Shown here: in pieces, positions 46,702-57,492 of the stretch
How positions within the stretch are numbered: the stretch's first letter is position 1
Layout: each line of letters begins with the position of its first letter
Source of the DNA: Thermodesulfovibrio yellowstonii DSM 11347
GTDB lineage: Bacteria > Nitrospirota > Thermodesulfovibrionia > Thermodesulfovibrionales > Thermodesulfovibrionaceae
Length of the DNA stretch: 64,000 bases
NCBI RefSeq assembly: GCF_000020985.1
Contig: NC_011296.1
Location: 124,001 to 188,000, forward strand
Direction of reading: 5' to 3'
The notes under the pieces: generated by a model
The model's database searches: none
What the model saw: only the letters and a program-made list of their open reading frames with translations
What the model was told of the DNA's origin: nothing
Translations under genes and position numbers: made by a program

Positions 46702-47495
46702 TCCTCTTCCTCCTGCATCACTTTGATTATAAAATTTTCGCCTTCTTTTTCAATTATTAATCCATAAAATGGAGTTATCTCAAATAGTGTCCTTCCAAAA
46801 AGCAAGGGTAAAACTTCCTCTGACAGGGATAATTTTTCTTTCATCCAATCTCTTAAAGATGAATCATATAAAATCATTTCTGCAATTTTATCAACGTTTT
46901 CTTCTTTTCCTTTTTTTAATTCATCAATTAAATCATTAAATTTGATGAGGGAGCAGTTTTCTTCATGTTTTTTTATTGCTTCCTTTATAAGCTCAATCCC
47001 GTCAAACAAATCAGTCCTTGTAAGTCTTCTTCTTTCAAGTCCAGTAATCGTAATATTCTGAGACCAGCATTCATATTGTCTACATACAGTAGGTCTATGC
47101 TCATAGATTGTGCATCCTTCTTGTGGGTCATAAAAAAGGCATGTAAAGCTTCCAAAAATTGGTCTTATCTTAATTAGTTCCATAGAAGAGTAATAAGTAT
47201 CTCCGTCTATAGAAGAACGCATTTTTTCTCCTTCTCTTATTGTGTAGATCTCCTTTTCAGAAATAATTCCTTTTGTAAGAAGTCCAATATCATCTTTAAG
47301 AATTACTGGGGTGTCTCTTCTGCAACATTCTCCACATCGTTCGCATGCTGTTTTTGTTGAAAATTTCATTTTTTTAGGTTTTCCATCAGGTGTATAACCC
47401 TGAATGGTATGAGTATCTTTTGTTTCTGTTTTATTTGGTTTATAAACTGTTCCATCAGGTAAAACTATTTCAAAATTTGAAGAATTTTCTTCCAT
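46698..47495 (-). CDS. YkgJ-type cysteine cluster protein
   Basis: This 265-residue soluble protein has the YkgJ/UPF0153 cysteine set: [16 protein letters not shown] near 51-66 and [25 protein letters not shown] near 120-144. It probably binds an Fe-S cluster or zinc; the function is unknown. It differs from the paralogue at 16037 by its longer N-terminus ([12 protein letters not shown]). A GGAAGGAG site precedes the ATG, which lies 26 nt inside the upstream GlcF-like gene. Confidence 0.87.
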   Translation of the reverse strand: MEENSSNFEIVLPDGTVYKPNKTETKDTHTIQGYTPDGKPKKMKFSTKTACERCGECCRRDTPVILKDDIGLLTKGIISEKEIYTIREGEKMRSSIDGDTYYSSMELIKIRPIFGSFTCLFYDPQEGCTIYEHRPTVCRQYECWSQNITITGLERRRLTRTDLFDGIELIKEAIKKHEENCSLIKFNDLIDELKKGKEENVDKIAEMILYDSSLRDWMKEKLSLSEEVLPLLFGRTLFEITPFYGLIIEKEGENFIIKVMQEEEE

Positions 47496-48636
47496 TTTTT
47501 TCTCCTTCCAATAAAATTTTATGGATTACTTCAGTATAATGGAGTATTTTTTTATCTCTCATTGCAATTTTAAACTGAATTATGCAATTTGGACAGGAAC
47601 TAACTATCATGTCCGCTTTTTCATATTCTAAAACTTTTTTTTGTAGAATATCCATAGATTGTTTTTCAAATAAAAAAGAAAAAAGTCCTCCAAATCCGCA
47701 ACATCCAGTTTTTTTCTGAATATCCGAGATGCCAAACTTCTGTAATAATTCCATTATTTTATCTGCATCTTTAGTATAGTTAGATGAGTGGCATGAAACA
47801 TGAAAAAATATTTTATGTTCAAGAGAATTTTTAATAAACTCATTCAAGTTTCTTTGTGATTTATCAAATAAATCTGAAAGTTTTAAAAGAGAAATTCCTT
47901 CTCCTATAATTTCCTTGTAAACATCTTCAATAAAATGAGAGCAGGTAGGACATGGAGCGATTACTCCATCAATATTGAAGGATTTATAGATTTCAATGTT
48001 TTTTTGGGCGAGCTTTGCTGTTTCTTTTTTAAATCCTGCTGAAAGAAGAGGAGCTCCGCAACAGTGCTGTTTTGGAACAATAACTTCGTAGTTTAACCAA
48101 TTTAGAATATAAATTAAAGAATTAGTTATTGATGGCAACAAATAGTTTGTTGAACACCCGGAGAAAATTGCTATTCTTCCTATGGGTTTTAATTTGCTAT
48201 AAACCTGTAAACCTCCAGTCTGTTTTGGTTTAATATTTAAAGTTGAAAATTTATTTAAAAATGAAAATTTTTCATAATTTAAAAAAAGCTTTGAACGACT
48301 GAGATTCTGTAAGATTGAAAAGAATACTCCTGGATAAAATGAAAAATATTTGAATAAATACAGTGATAGGTTTTTCTTCATTTTCGCTCTTGTTTTATAT
48401 ATAAGAGTGCTTACATTTACATCCAGAGGGCATAAGCTTTCGCATGTTCCGCAGAGAAGGCAACTAAAAATCCTTTGTTTTAAAGGTTCTCCAGATATAA
48501 TTTCCTTTTGTTTTTCAAGAGTTTTAATGAGCATTATTCTTCCTCTTGGAGAAAATGATTCATTAAGAAAAATCTGATAACTTGGACAAAGTTGTTTACA
48601 TTTTCCACATTTATTGCATTCTGTAAAGAAATCCAT
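47470..48636 (-). CDS. GlcF/HdrD-like Fe-S oxidoreductase subunit
   Basis: This 388-residue protein has two N-terminal 4Fe-4S motifs (CNKCGKCKQLCP and CLLCGTCESLCP) and two C-terminal CCG domains, with CCGAPLLSAG and CCGFGGLF spellings. This is the layout of the glycolate/lactate oxidase iron-sulfur subunit and of HdrD-type proteins, which accept electrons from a flavin dehydrogenase. No flavin-dehydrogenase partner (GlcD-type) is in the window. It starts 3 nt after the rng stop and overlaps the YkgJ-type gene by 26 nt. Confidence 0.88.
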   Translation of the reverse strand: MDFFTECNKCGKCKQLCPSYQIFLNESFSPRGRIMLIKTLEKQKEIISGEPLKQRIFSCLLCGTCESLCPLDVNVSTLIYKTRAKMKKNLSLYLFKYFSFYPGVFFSILQNLSRSKLFLNYEKFSFLNKFSTLNIKPKQTGGLQVYSKLKPIGRIAIFSGCSTNYLLPSITNSLIYILNWLNYEVIVPKQHCCGAPLLSAGFKKETAKLAQKNIEIYKSFNIDGVIAPCPTCSHFIEDVYKEIIGEGISLLKLSDLFDKSQRNLNEFIKNSLEHKIFFHVSCHSSNYTKDADKIMELLQKFGISDIQKKTGCCGFGGLFSFLFEKQSMDILQKKVLEYEKADMIVSSCPNCIIQFKIAMRDKKILHYTEVIHKILLEGEKNGRKFFKF

Positions 48637-48638
48637 TT

Positions 48639-50183
48639 CTATGAAATGTTTTTGTGAAGAGAGTAGTTTTCTTGATGTAGCATAGAATCTTTTTTTATTG
48701 TGATTCTTATTTTTTTTATATTTTCAATCTCTTCTATTGAGTCTCTTTCTTCATCTGTTAAAAGGTCAGCTACAGAAGGATTTGCAACTACAGTCAATTC
48801 TGCTCCCTGAGGAACTGTCATAAATTTAAGTTTTCTCAAAATTTCATAGGCTACACTTCTTATGCTTTTTACTCTTCCTTTACCTTCACAGTATGGACAG
48901 CTATCACATAAAATGTGTTCAAGACTTTCTCGGGTTCTTTTTCTTGTCATCTGAACTATTCCGAGTTCTGTGATATTATAAATTGTTGTTTTTGCTCGGT
49001 CTTTTTTCATTACCTCGGTCATGGCATTTATAATTTTTTGTTTGTTTTCTTCTTTTTCCATATCTATAAAATCAATTAATATAATTCCTCCAAGATTTCT
49101 GAGTCTGATTTGATAGGCTATTTCTTTAACTGCTTCAAGGTTTGTTCTCAAGATAGTATCTTCAAGATTTTCTTTGCCAACAAATTTGCCTGTATTTACA
49201 TCTATAACAGTCATTGCTTCTGTTTGGTCAATTACAATATATCCTCCAGATTTTAACCATACTTTACGCTCCAGAGCTCTATCAAGGTCAACTTCTATAC
49301 CGAAAGCATCAAAAATTGGCTCTTCACCTTCATAGAGTTCTATTTTATCAGCAATTCTGGGAAAATAAACCTGTGCAAATTCTTTGAGTCTTTGCCATTC
49401 AATGTAACTGTCAATTATCATCCTGTCTACATTTTGACTCATAAAATCTCTCAGGCTTCTTAAAACAAGGTCAAACTCACTATGAATAAGAGAAGGTGCG
49501 TGGGTTTTATCTTTCTTTTTTTGAATATTGTCCCATAAAAGAAAAAGGAAATCAATATCTTTCTGAATTTCCTCCTCTGTAGCATCCTCACTCACTGTTC
49601 TCATAATTAAACCAAATCCTGGTGGCTTAATTTTTGCTGCAAGTTCTTTTAATTCTTTTCTCTTTTCTTCATCTTCTATTTTTCTTGACACACCAATATG
49701 TTCCATGCCTGGCATAAGAACAACATATCTTCCAGGTAGAGTTATTCTTGATGTAACCCTTGCTCCTTTTGTTCCCATTGGATCTTTTGCAACCTGAACA
49801 AGTATTTCCTGCCCTTCCTGAACAAGCTCTTCTATAGAAATATCTTTAAAGTCAAGTTTAATTTCTTCAGGTTTGCGACTTTTTGAAAGTTCCTCAAATT
49901 TTGGGATAATCTCTGTTTCTTCGTCTCCTTCCAGAAATGGATAAAGTTCTTTAATTCCACCCTTTATATCATCTACATAAAGAAAAGCAGCTTTATCCAG
50001 TCCTATGTCAACAAAACAAGCCTGCATACCTTTTAAAACCTTAACGACTTTTCCTTTATAGATATTTCCTACATAGCTTGAATCTCCTTTTCTTTCAATA
50101 TAAAATTCAACAACCTGTCCTCCCTCAAGTAGGGCAACACGGCACTCCTGTCTTGTTACATTAATTAAAAGTTCATTGCTCAA
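48639..50183 (-). CDS. rng: Ribonuclease E/G family endoribonuclease
   Basis: This 514-residue RNase has MSNELLINVTRQECRVALLE at the start, an S1 domain with GNIYKGKVVKVLKGMQACFVDIG, catalytic Asp residues in VIDVNTGKFVG and ILIDFIDME, and the zinc-link CDSCPYCEGKG. The length fits RNase G, not RNase E. The start codon is TTG (50181-50183), which the family-typical N-terminus supports; it lies inside the stop of the radical SAM gene. Such rng genes often follow a TIGR03960/DUF2344 radical SAM gene, as here. Confidence 0.95.
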   Translation of the reverse strand: MSNELLINVTRQECRVALLEGGQVVEFYIERKGDSSYVGNIYKGKVVKVLKGMQACFVDIGLDKAAFLYVDDIKGGIKELYPFLEGDEETEIIPKFEELSKSRKPEEIKLDFKDISIEELVQEGQEILVQVAKDPMGTKGARVTSRITLPGRYVVLMPGMEHIGVSRKIEDEEKRKELKELAAKIKPPGFGLIMRTVSEDATEEEIQKDIDFLFLLWDNIQKKKDKTHAPSLIHSEFDLVLRSLRDFMSQNVDRMIIDSYIEWQRLKEFAQVYFPRIADKIELYEGEEPIFDAFGIEVDLDRALERKVWLKSGGYIVIDQTEAMTVIDVNTGKFVGKENLEDTILRTNLEAVKEIAYQIRLRNLGGIILIDFIDMEKEENKQKIINAMTEVMKKDRAKTTIYNITELGIVQMTRKRTRESLEHILCDSCPYCEGKGRVKSIRSVAYEILRKLKFMTVPQGAELTVVANPSVADLLTDEERDSIEEIENIKKIRITIKKDSMLHQENYSLHKNIS

Positions 50184-52597
50184 GGTTCTACTAAGCCTCC
50201 TTTATAGCCATACATTTGTATTCTTTTAATATTCAACTCCTTTGCTGAGATGCCTGTAAGAGCTTCAACAATCTCAGTTATTCTTGCCTTAGCTTCACTA
50301 TCTTTAACTATTATACATAGTTCATCATCATAAATCTGAATTTCCTCAATGAAATCTTTAAGCATATAAGTCTTTTCATTTCTTCTTATTTCTTTATTTT
50401 CCATATCCTTAATTTCAATCTTTAATGTCTTTGGATAATTTATTAGATATTTATATCTTTGCACAAAGGCATTCAAAGAAGGAGTTTGAGGGTCTATTAC
50501 CTTAGCAGATATTATTCTTAAGCCCTCAGGAAAAACTTTGTTTAATCTCTCTAAGTATTCAGATTTGAAGTCTCCATAAATTTTTAGATCAAAATATTCT
50601 GCCTCACTTTCAATTCCAACAGGCAGAGAAGGGCAGAAAGATATTTCTGGCTTTGGATGAAATCCTTTTGAAAGCACAAAAGGAATTTTTGCCATTCTTA
50701 AGGCTCTTGTAAGGAGATTGCTCAGTTCAAGCTGAGAAAGATATTTCATTGCTCCCAACTTAGTGTGGCAGAATCGGACTATCGTGATTTTGTTTTCAGG
50801 AGAAATTTTTTGCTCAGATTCTGAATAATTAAAACTCTTTTCATATTTAATCTGAGGTTTTCCTTCTTTTAATTGGCAACTTAGTCCACAGGCTTCGCAT
50901 GTAATTGTGCATTCATTGCTTTTTTGAGTTTTAAAAGCCCTTTCAAACTCTCTTACAAGAAACTCTCTTTTAACTCCTGTATCTATAAAATCCCACGGAA
51001 GAGACTGAAAAATTGGGTAATTTTTTGTTGCATAAGAAAACAGGTCAACTCCTGTCTGCTCCATTGCAGAGAGCCATCTCTGAAAATCAAAAAGATCTGT
51101 CCATGATGATAAAGCTTCTCCCTTTTGCCATGCCTCATATATGACTTCACCAACCTTTTCATCTCCTCGTGCAATTGCAGCTTCAAGAAGGCTCATATTT
51201 GGATTGTGCCCTTTATAGTGAATTCTACTTTTATGAAAAGCATTTCTTATGAAGTCAAGCTTTTTCTTTATTTCATCAAAGGGAATCTGTGCAAGCCACT
51301 GAAATGGAGTATGAGGCTTTGGAATAAATGGAGAGACAGTAACATTTATATCAACGAATTTTTTAGTATAAACTCTGGCTAATTTTATGATTTTTCTTGC
51401 TAAGGTAACAATTTCCTCAATATCTTCATCAGTCTCGGTGGGCAGCCCTATCATAAAATATAGTTTTATACCAAGCCAGCCCTCTTCAAAAAGGAGTGCG
51501 CAGGCTTTTTCAATGTCTTCATTGGAGATATTTTTGTTTATTACACATCTAAGCCTTTCTGTTGCAGCTTCTGGAGCAATAGTAAAGCCTGTTTTTCTTG
51601 TAAGTTTTATTTTCTGAAGCAGTTCTTTACTAACTTTGTCTGCCCTTATTGAAGGGAGCGAAATTGCAACTCCCTGATTGGAAAAATTTTTATTTAGAAT
51701 ATCTATTAACTCCATAAGATAGGGATAATGTCCGATGCTAAAAGAAAGAAGAGAAATCTCTTCATAGCCTGTGCATTCAACTGATTTTTTTGCGATTTCT
51801 AAAATTTTTTCAGGAGTTCTTATACGAAGGGGTCTGTAAATCATGCCAGCTTGGCAGAACCTGCATCCAGAGGGACATCCGCGGGAGACTTCAATGGATA
51901 CTCTGTCATGGACTATCTTCATATAGGGCAGTATGGGCGATGTTGGGAATTCAGCATTATTTATATTTTTTATAAATCTTCTCCTTACAGTTTTTTTACC
52001 CATGTAGGGGACATAAAAACCTTCAATCTGACTTATTCTGTTGAGCAACTCTTCTTTTCTACCCTGAGAAATCTTCCATTCCCGATATAGATTAATTAGT
52101 TCAATAACTGCTTCTTCTCCTTCCCCAATTAAAAAAGCATCTATGAATTTAGACATAGGAAGCGGATTGGAAACACATGGACCTCCTGCAATTATAAGTG
52201 GCTGTTTTTCATTTAATCTTTCCTGCCAAAGTAAAGGAATTTGGGCAAGGCTGAGCATATTAAGCACAGATGGATAGGAAAGCTCATACTGAAGGCTAAA
52301 TCCAACTATATCAAAATCTTTAAGAGGAGTTTTTGTCTCAAGGGAATAGAGAGGCAATCTTTTATTTTTCATATATTCCTGTAAATCAATCCAAGGCGAA
52401 AATACTCTTTCTGCATAAACATCGTGAATTTTATTGAGAATATGATAAAGAATTTTAAGACCAAGATGGGACATTCCTATTTCATAAATATCAGGAAAGC
52501 AGAGGGCAAATTTTATAAGATTTTTGTCTTCTTTTATTACAGAATTAATTTCTTTGTTAATGTATCTTGTTGGTTTTTCAAAATAGAGAAGATTCAT
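50180..52597 (-). CDS. TIGR03960-type radical SAM protein fused to DUF2344
   Basis: This is an 805-residue two-part protein. The N-terminal half carries a B12-binding-like domain (about 1-170) and a radical SAM domain with CPSGCRFCQAG (CxxxCxxC). The C-terminal part (about 600-805) is DUF2344 (FCHTKLGAMKYLSQLELSN, LSKGFHPKPEISFCP), in many genomes a separate gene. The substrate is unknown; coupling to rng suggests an RNA-linked role. Extra cysteines (CTITCEACGLSC, about 568-580) lie in the linker. It ends by ATGA-type overlap with rng. The start has only a weak AAGG site. Confidence 0.92.
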   Translation of the reverse strand: MNLLYFEKPTRYINKEINSVIKEDKNLIKFALCFPDIYEIGMSHLGLKILYHILNKIHDVYAERVFSPWIDLQEYMKNKRLPLYSLETKTPLKDFDIVGFSLQYELSYPSVLNMLSLAQIPLLWQERLNEKQPLIIAGGPCVSNPLPMSKFIDAFLIGEGEEAVIELINLYREWKISQGRKEELLNRISQIEGFYVPYMGKKTVRRRFIKNINNAEFPTSPILPYMKIVHDRVSIEVSRGCPSGCRFCQAGMIYRPLRIRTPEKILEIAKKSVECTGYEEISLLSFSIGHYPYLMELIDILNKNFSNQGVAISLPSIRADKVSKELLQKIKLTRKTGFTIAPEAATERLRCVINKNISNEDIEKACALLFEEGWLGIKLYFMIGLPTETDEDIEEIVTLARKIIKLARVYTKKFVDINVTVSPFIPKPHTPFQWLAQIPFDEIKKKLDFIRNAFHKSRIHYKGHNPNMSLLEAAIARGDEKVGEVIYEAWQKGEALSSWTDLFDFQRWLSAMEQTGVDLFSYATKNYPIFQSLPWDFIDTGVKREFLVREFERAFKTQKSNECTITCEACGLSCQLKEGKPQIKYEKSFNYSESEQKISPENKITIVRFCHTKLGAMKYLSQLELSNLLTRALRMAKIPFVLSKGFHPKPEISFCPSLPVGIESEAEYFDLKIYGDFKSEYLERLNKVFPEGLRIISAKVIDPQTPSLNAFVQRYKYLINYPKTLKIEIKDMENKEIRRNEKTYMLKDFIEEIQIYDDELCIIVKDSEAKARITEIVEALTGISAKELNIKRIQMYGYKGGLVEP

Positions 52598-52633
52598 ACC
52601 TTAATTAAAACAAAGGGAAACTCTTTTATGCAA

Positions 52634-55600
52634 TCAAACTGCAATCTTTTTTTCTGGAAGAGGCTTTGAAAATAAAAATCCTTGAACAAAGTCGCAGTCC
52701 ATTGTTTTTAAAATCGTAAACTCTTTTTCTGTTTCAACTCCCTCTGCTAAAGTCATTTTTTCAAGTTTTTTAGCAAGACCTATTATTGTTTCAACAATTG
52801 CAAGACTTTTTTTATCCTCAACCATATCTTTGATAAAACTTTTGTCTATTTTTACAATATCAATGGGTAAATCTCTAAGATAACTCATTGATGAATAACC
52901 TGTTCCAAAATCATCTATAGCAATTTTGGGTGGATTTTTCATTCGTTTTATATCAGAAAGAATTTGCATTGTATACTCGGGATTATTAATAAAAATTCTT
53001 TCTGTAATTTCTATTGTAAGTTTATTTCTTATTTCCGATGTAATTTCTGACAGAATAGGTATAAGAATTGGATTACTAAAAGTTTTTCCTGAAATATTAA
53101 GAGAAATATTTGTACCCCACTTTTTTATTTTTTCAGTGACTTCATTGATTGCCCAATTTTCAAAACTGCTTAGATATTGACTATTTTCTAAATAGTCAAT
53201 AAAGAAATCAGGAGTATACAGTTTTCCATCTCTATCAATAATCCTCACAAGAGCTTCAAATCCTGCAATTTTTAAAGTTTTGGTATAAAAGTATGGTTGA
53301 TAATAAAAGGTAAACAGTTTTTCTTCTGAGGCTTTTTTAATTAAATTAAAAACTTCCCATAGTTTTTCAGCTTCTTTTTCAATCGCAGCATCAAAAAACT
53401 GAATTATCCCAGACCCTGCTTTTTTAGTTTGCTGTAAGGTAATATCAGCTCTTTCATAAAGGGTTTTAAAACTTTTTCCATCCTTTGGGAAAATAGAGAT
53501 CGCTGCATTAATATTTATGGAGATAATTTTAAGATCGCTGCATTAATATTTATGGAGATAATTTTATTATCTATATTAAAAACAGAGTTATTTAATTCAT
53601 ATAATTTAGAGTAAGCTTTGTATATATCATCAGTGGTTTCTGCAATTAGATAAATTCCAAAGCTATCAGCAGCTATCCTTGCTATAGAATCAGTATTTTC
53701 AAAAGATTTTTTTATTTTCTCTGCAAACTGTATTAAAATCTGGTCACCGGCATGAATGCCGTGAATTTTGTTTATATAAGTCATATCATAGATATCTATA
53801 AGAATAAGCAATCCAAAAACATCAGTTTCATTTAATTTTTGAGATACATTTACTGTAAATCCATTCATATTAAGAAGACCTGTAAGAGCATCATAGTTTT
53901 GAAGTCTTTGCACTCTTTCAGAAAGTCTGATTTTTTCAGTTACGTCTCTTGCAACAGCAACAAATCTAAGAATATTACCAGGAAGTTTTACTGGAATAAT
54001 TTTTAAATCTACATGGAAAATTTCTCCATCTTTTTTTCTGTTCGGTGTAATTGCATTAAAAATTTTACCAGAAAGAATAGTATCCCACAGTTCTTTATAA
54101 AACTCTGGAGGATTAAGTCCTGATTTAAATATTCTCGGATTTTTTCCGATGAGTTCCTCTTTGCTGTATCCACTAATTCTTTCAACAGCTTCATTGACAT
54201 AGATAATATTCCCATTTTCATCTGTAACAAGTATCCATGTATCAGAATTTTTAAGTGCTTCTGCAATGATGGTGTTATGTCTTATCCTTTCAACTCTTTC
54301 AAGAGCAAAAGCAATATCATGTTGAATCTCTTTCAGTATATCCAGGTTTATTTCATTAAAAAATTGTGGAAACTCTGAATAAATATTTAGAAATGAAACT
54401 ACTTTGCCATATTTAAAGAAAGGAATTATACATGATGACCTGAAGCCTGTTTTAGTATATTCTTCTGATTCCGAGTTTATAACAATTTCACCTTTGACTG
54501 ATGCACTATCAAGTAAACTATTTAGCATTCCGTAATCAAAATTATCTAAAATGCTTCTATCATCAGCATAAGAATATTCAGGAATAATTCTGTTGTTTTG
54601 CTTATCTAATATACCTATCCATGCAAGTTTTAAATTCAATTTTTCCACAAGAGTTTTACAGATTCTGCTATATATCTCTTCTTCAGTTAGTGATTGGGTG
54701 ATTATTTTATTTATTTCCATCAGAATTTCTTTGAATTTTTCCGCATATTTTTTTGAAGTAATGTCATAAAAAACTAAGAACCCTGAGTAAAGACCTCTAA
54801 AAAGTATGGTATTGGCAAGACATTCAACAAATATTACAGAGCCATCTTTTTTCTGAAAACGGATATCATATATTCTTGAGAATTTTTCACCTTTCAGTCT
54901 TTTTTTGATACTATCAATAACTTTTTCTCTATCTTCGGAATAAACTATATCAGTAATGCTCATATTATAAAGTTCATTCTCTGAATATCCCAGCAAAGTT
55001 CTCATATAGTCATTGCAAAATGCTATTTTTTCATGATAAATAAGGACACCAATATTTGGTGAAGAGATTAAAGCTTCTGAAATATCATGATGAGCCCAAT
55101 CCTGAAGCATTATATCAAGCTGATTATACAGACTTTTTAAATTTTCAATTTCTTCAGAAGACACTTTTTCAAAATCTTCAATAGAAAGCAGTTCATTTCT
55201 AAAATTTTCCATAGAAGAATTCATAAGTATAAAATGAGAAATAGGAAAGCAAAAATCATTTGAAAAAATTAATGCTCTGTCGTCCTTTAGTCTTTCTGAA
55301 ATTTGAGTATAAATAAAACCTATGTCAGCTTGCTGTTGTCTGACAAGATTAATAACTTCATCATAGCTTTTTACAAAAAGAATATGAAATTTCTTATATT
55401 CTTTCTTATGGAACAATAGAGGAAGAAAAAAATATTTCTGATTTATTAAAGCTACCCTGATTATATCTTTTTCAGAAAAGTAAGATTGTGAAAATATACT
55501 ACATAAACTTTCATTTTTATTTTTGAGTTTACTTAGTACTGCATAGCCTTTTTCAATAAGGGTAATGGTAGTATCTGGATTAGCATAGTAAAAATCATAA

Positions 55601-55761
55601 CTTTGCTCATTAAAACATATTTCTGAAAAATCACTAAATCTTTTAAGTCTGATTTCTTTTTTTATAATCTTTGAGATTTTATTAGCAATTTCACCCCATT
55701 TAACTAATTCTTCTTCTGTACAGTGAGGACATAGAGCAAAATATAAAACATTTTCTGACAT
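52634..55761 (-). pseudogene. PhnD-like/PAS/GAF/GGDEF/EAL signalling protein, broken by a 35-bp tandem duplication
   Basis: Two frames, 55761-53515 (748 codons) and 53248-52634, are parts of one protein. Removing one copy of a perfect 35-bp tandem repeat joins them into 1,030 codons. Order: a cytosolic PhnD-like binding domain (about 1-210, with CPHC at residues 11-14), PAS (about 220-340), GAF (about 345-490), PAS (about 500-615), GGDEF (about 620-790), EAL. The GGDEF motif is degenerate (AADSF), so cyclase activity is unlikely. The EAL part keeps FEALVR, EITER, DDFGTGYSS and EGVET, fitting an active c-di-GMP phosphodiesterase. In the present state the first frame ends with ILKLSP, before the end of GGDEF. 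It starts 1 nt after the MCP gene stop. Confidence 0.88.
53497..53566. repeat. Perfect 35-bp tandem duplication inside a coding region
   Basis: Positions 53497-53531 and 53532-53566 are identical over all 35 bases (start AGATCGCTGCATTAATATTT). As 35 is not a multiple of three, it shifts the frame of the GGDEF-EAL gene and produces an early stop. The coding sense of one copy reads through to the normal GGDEF ending (INAAISIFPKDGKSF). Confidence 0.95.
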
Positions 55762-55762
55762 A

Positions 55763-56638
55763 TTAAAACTTTGTCAGCTTGGAAATTTCATCATTAACTT
55801 TAATCACTGTAGAGAAAACCTTATAGGTTTCATTAAGCATAGATGCAGTATTTGTAATTCTTTTTGAAACGTCTGTTAAAACCTGACTTTGTTCTTCAAT
55901 AGCAGTTGAAAGAGTGTTTACCGCATCACCAACTGTATCTGACATGGTTTTTGTTTTTTCAAAGGATTGTCTTATATTTTTTATGTCCTCCTCTATACTT
56001 GAAAAGAGTTCTCTTATTTTTTCAACCTCTCCTACTGCAGAGATAACACGGTCTTTAAGATCACCAAGAATTTTACCTATATCTTTTGTTAAGGCTTCTG
56101 TTTTCTGAGAAAGTTTTCTTATCTCATCAGCTACAACTGCAAAACCTCTTCCAGCTTCACCAACCCTTGCTGCTTCAATTGAGGCATTAAGAGCAAGAAG
56201 ATTGGTTTGGTCTGCCACATCTGAAATAGCTGTTACAACATTACCAATATTCTCTGTAGCATGTCCCAGGTCTTTTATATTGGTGACAACCTCAATAATT
56301 TTGCTATTATGAGCTTCTATGTCCCTTACTCTCTTTTCTAATTCTTGATCCATTGCTTCATTCTGAATCACCATTTCCTTAACTTCTTCATTAATTGAAG
56401 CAACACTCTTAGACATGTCTCTTATAGTTGTGTCTATCTCTTCCATGGCAGTTGCTATTGAGGATACTTCATCTTTTATTCTTGTAAAGTTAGAGTCAAT
56501 CAGTCCCATTGTATTTGAGATTGTTGAACCTACAAGATTTGATTTTATTATTCCCGAAGATAGAGTTTTAATGAGAGAAAGATTTATATCAACCATTTTT
56601 TTGCTGTCAGAACTAATTTTCTTTTTTCTAAAAAACAT
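55763..56638 (-). CDS. Soluble methyl-accepting chemotaxis-like protein
   Basis: This 291-residue cytoplasmic protein has no membrane helix. It is essentially an MCP signalling domain, with a helical hairpin and tip sequence [20 protein letters not shown] and [19 protein letters not shown]. The N-terminal 60 residues are a short unassigned stretch ([19 protein letters not shown]). It would bind CheW and CheA, but no che genes are in the window. It sits 12 nt after the ODP-like diiron gene and 1 nt before the GGDEF-EAL gene. A strong AGGAGG site precedes the ATG. Confidence 0.9.
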   Translation of the reverse strand: MFFRKKKISSDSKKMVDINLSLIKTLSSGIIKSNLVGSTISNTMGLIDSNFTRIKDEVSSIATAMEEIDTTIRDMSKSVASINEEVKEMVIQNEAMDQELEKRVRDIEAHNSKIIEVVTNIKDLGHATENIGNVVTAISDVADQTNLLALNASIEAARVGEAGRGFAVVADEIRKLSQKTEALTKDIGKILGDLKDRVISAVGEVEKIRELFSSIEEDIKNIRQSFEKTKTMSDTVGDAVNTLSTAIEEQSQVLTDVSKRITNTASMLNETYKVFSTVIKVNDEISKLTKF

Positions 56639-56650
56639 TATAGCCTCCTC

Positions 56651-57439
56651 CTATCTGTAAAATTCATCTGCAATGTCTACACCACATCTTAAACCACTTA
56701 GCCAATTAAAAAATTTCTGAATGTGTTCTTTTTTATAGATGATAGCTCCATGCTGTGGTGCAATTATATTGATGTCAAGCTTTGATACCCTTTCAAGATA
56801 TTTTCTTACTACACTATTTGAAGCAAGGTATCTACGATGGAATCCTTTCATAAGTTTAAGATGACTGTCAAAGTCTTCAACATAAGTATATCTATGACCT
56901 TTAGGAAATATGGCTGCACCGAGGTCTCCTGTAAACAAAATTTTTGAACGAGGATCATAGACATGAAAGTTTGCTACAGAATGAAGGAAGTGGGCAGGAA
57001 TTATCTCAAGATAGTCTCCAGTTGGAAGACTAATTCTGCCTCCGCCTTCTTCTATTGGAACAATTTTATTCATATCAAAAATCCCATAATGAGGAAGGAA
57101 TCTTACCCACCATTTTGATATGTAAACTTTTGCATTTGTAACACTGAGCCAGAGGGCAACACCTGAAGACACATCAGGGTCCTGATGGGAGAAAAATAGA
57201 TGCTCTATCCTTTCAAGGTCTACATATCTTGAAACATTGGCAACAACTCTTGGGAAAACATGAACTCCTCCAGGATCAAGAATGACACCAACTCCTTTAT
57301 TTTCTATTAAATACTGATTAACCTGAACAAGCCCTTCTTCTTCATGCTCTTCCCATCCAAGCCATATAAATTTATGTGTTCCATCATCATATAGAGTATC
57401 ACCTCTTACAATATCAACTTCCTTGTTTAAGATAGGCAT
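56651..57439 (-). CDS. ODP-like oxygen-binding diiron protein (metallo-beta-lactamase fold)
   Basis: This 262-residue protein has the flavodiiron beta-lactamase fold without a flavodoxin domain. Ligands: H85-x-D87-x-D89 (SHQDPDVSSG), H153 (HFLHSVANF), D172 (FTGDLGAA) and H230 (APQHGAI). The HxDxD spelling in place of HxExDH is that of the ODP subgroup, shown in Treponema denticola to bind O2 or iron and to signal to the chemotaxis kinase CheA. It lacks its own FMN domain, so it is a sensor, not a reductase. GGAGG precedes the ATG. An MCP-like gene follows 12 nt downstream, which strongly suggests sensing of O2 for motility. Confidence 0.85.
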   Translation of the reverse strand: MPILNKEVDIVRGDTLYDDGTHKFIWLGWEEHEEEGLVQVNQYLIENKGVGVILDPGGVHVFPRVVANVSRYVDLERIEHLFFSHQDPDVSSGVALWLSVTNAKVYISKWWVRFLPHYGIFDMNKIVPIEEGGGRISLPTGDYLEIIPAHFLHSVANFHVYDPRSKILFTGDLGAAIFPKGHRYTYVEDFDSHLKLMKGFHRRYLASNSVVRKYLERVSKLDINIIAPQHGAIIYKKEHIQKFFNWLSGLRCGVDIADEFYR

Positions 57440-57492
57440 AATTTATCCTCCAAATTAGAATAATTTTAATTTTCATTTTACCAAAAAATTAT

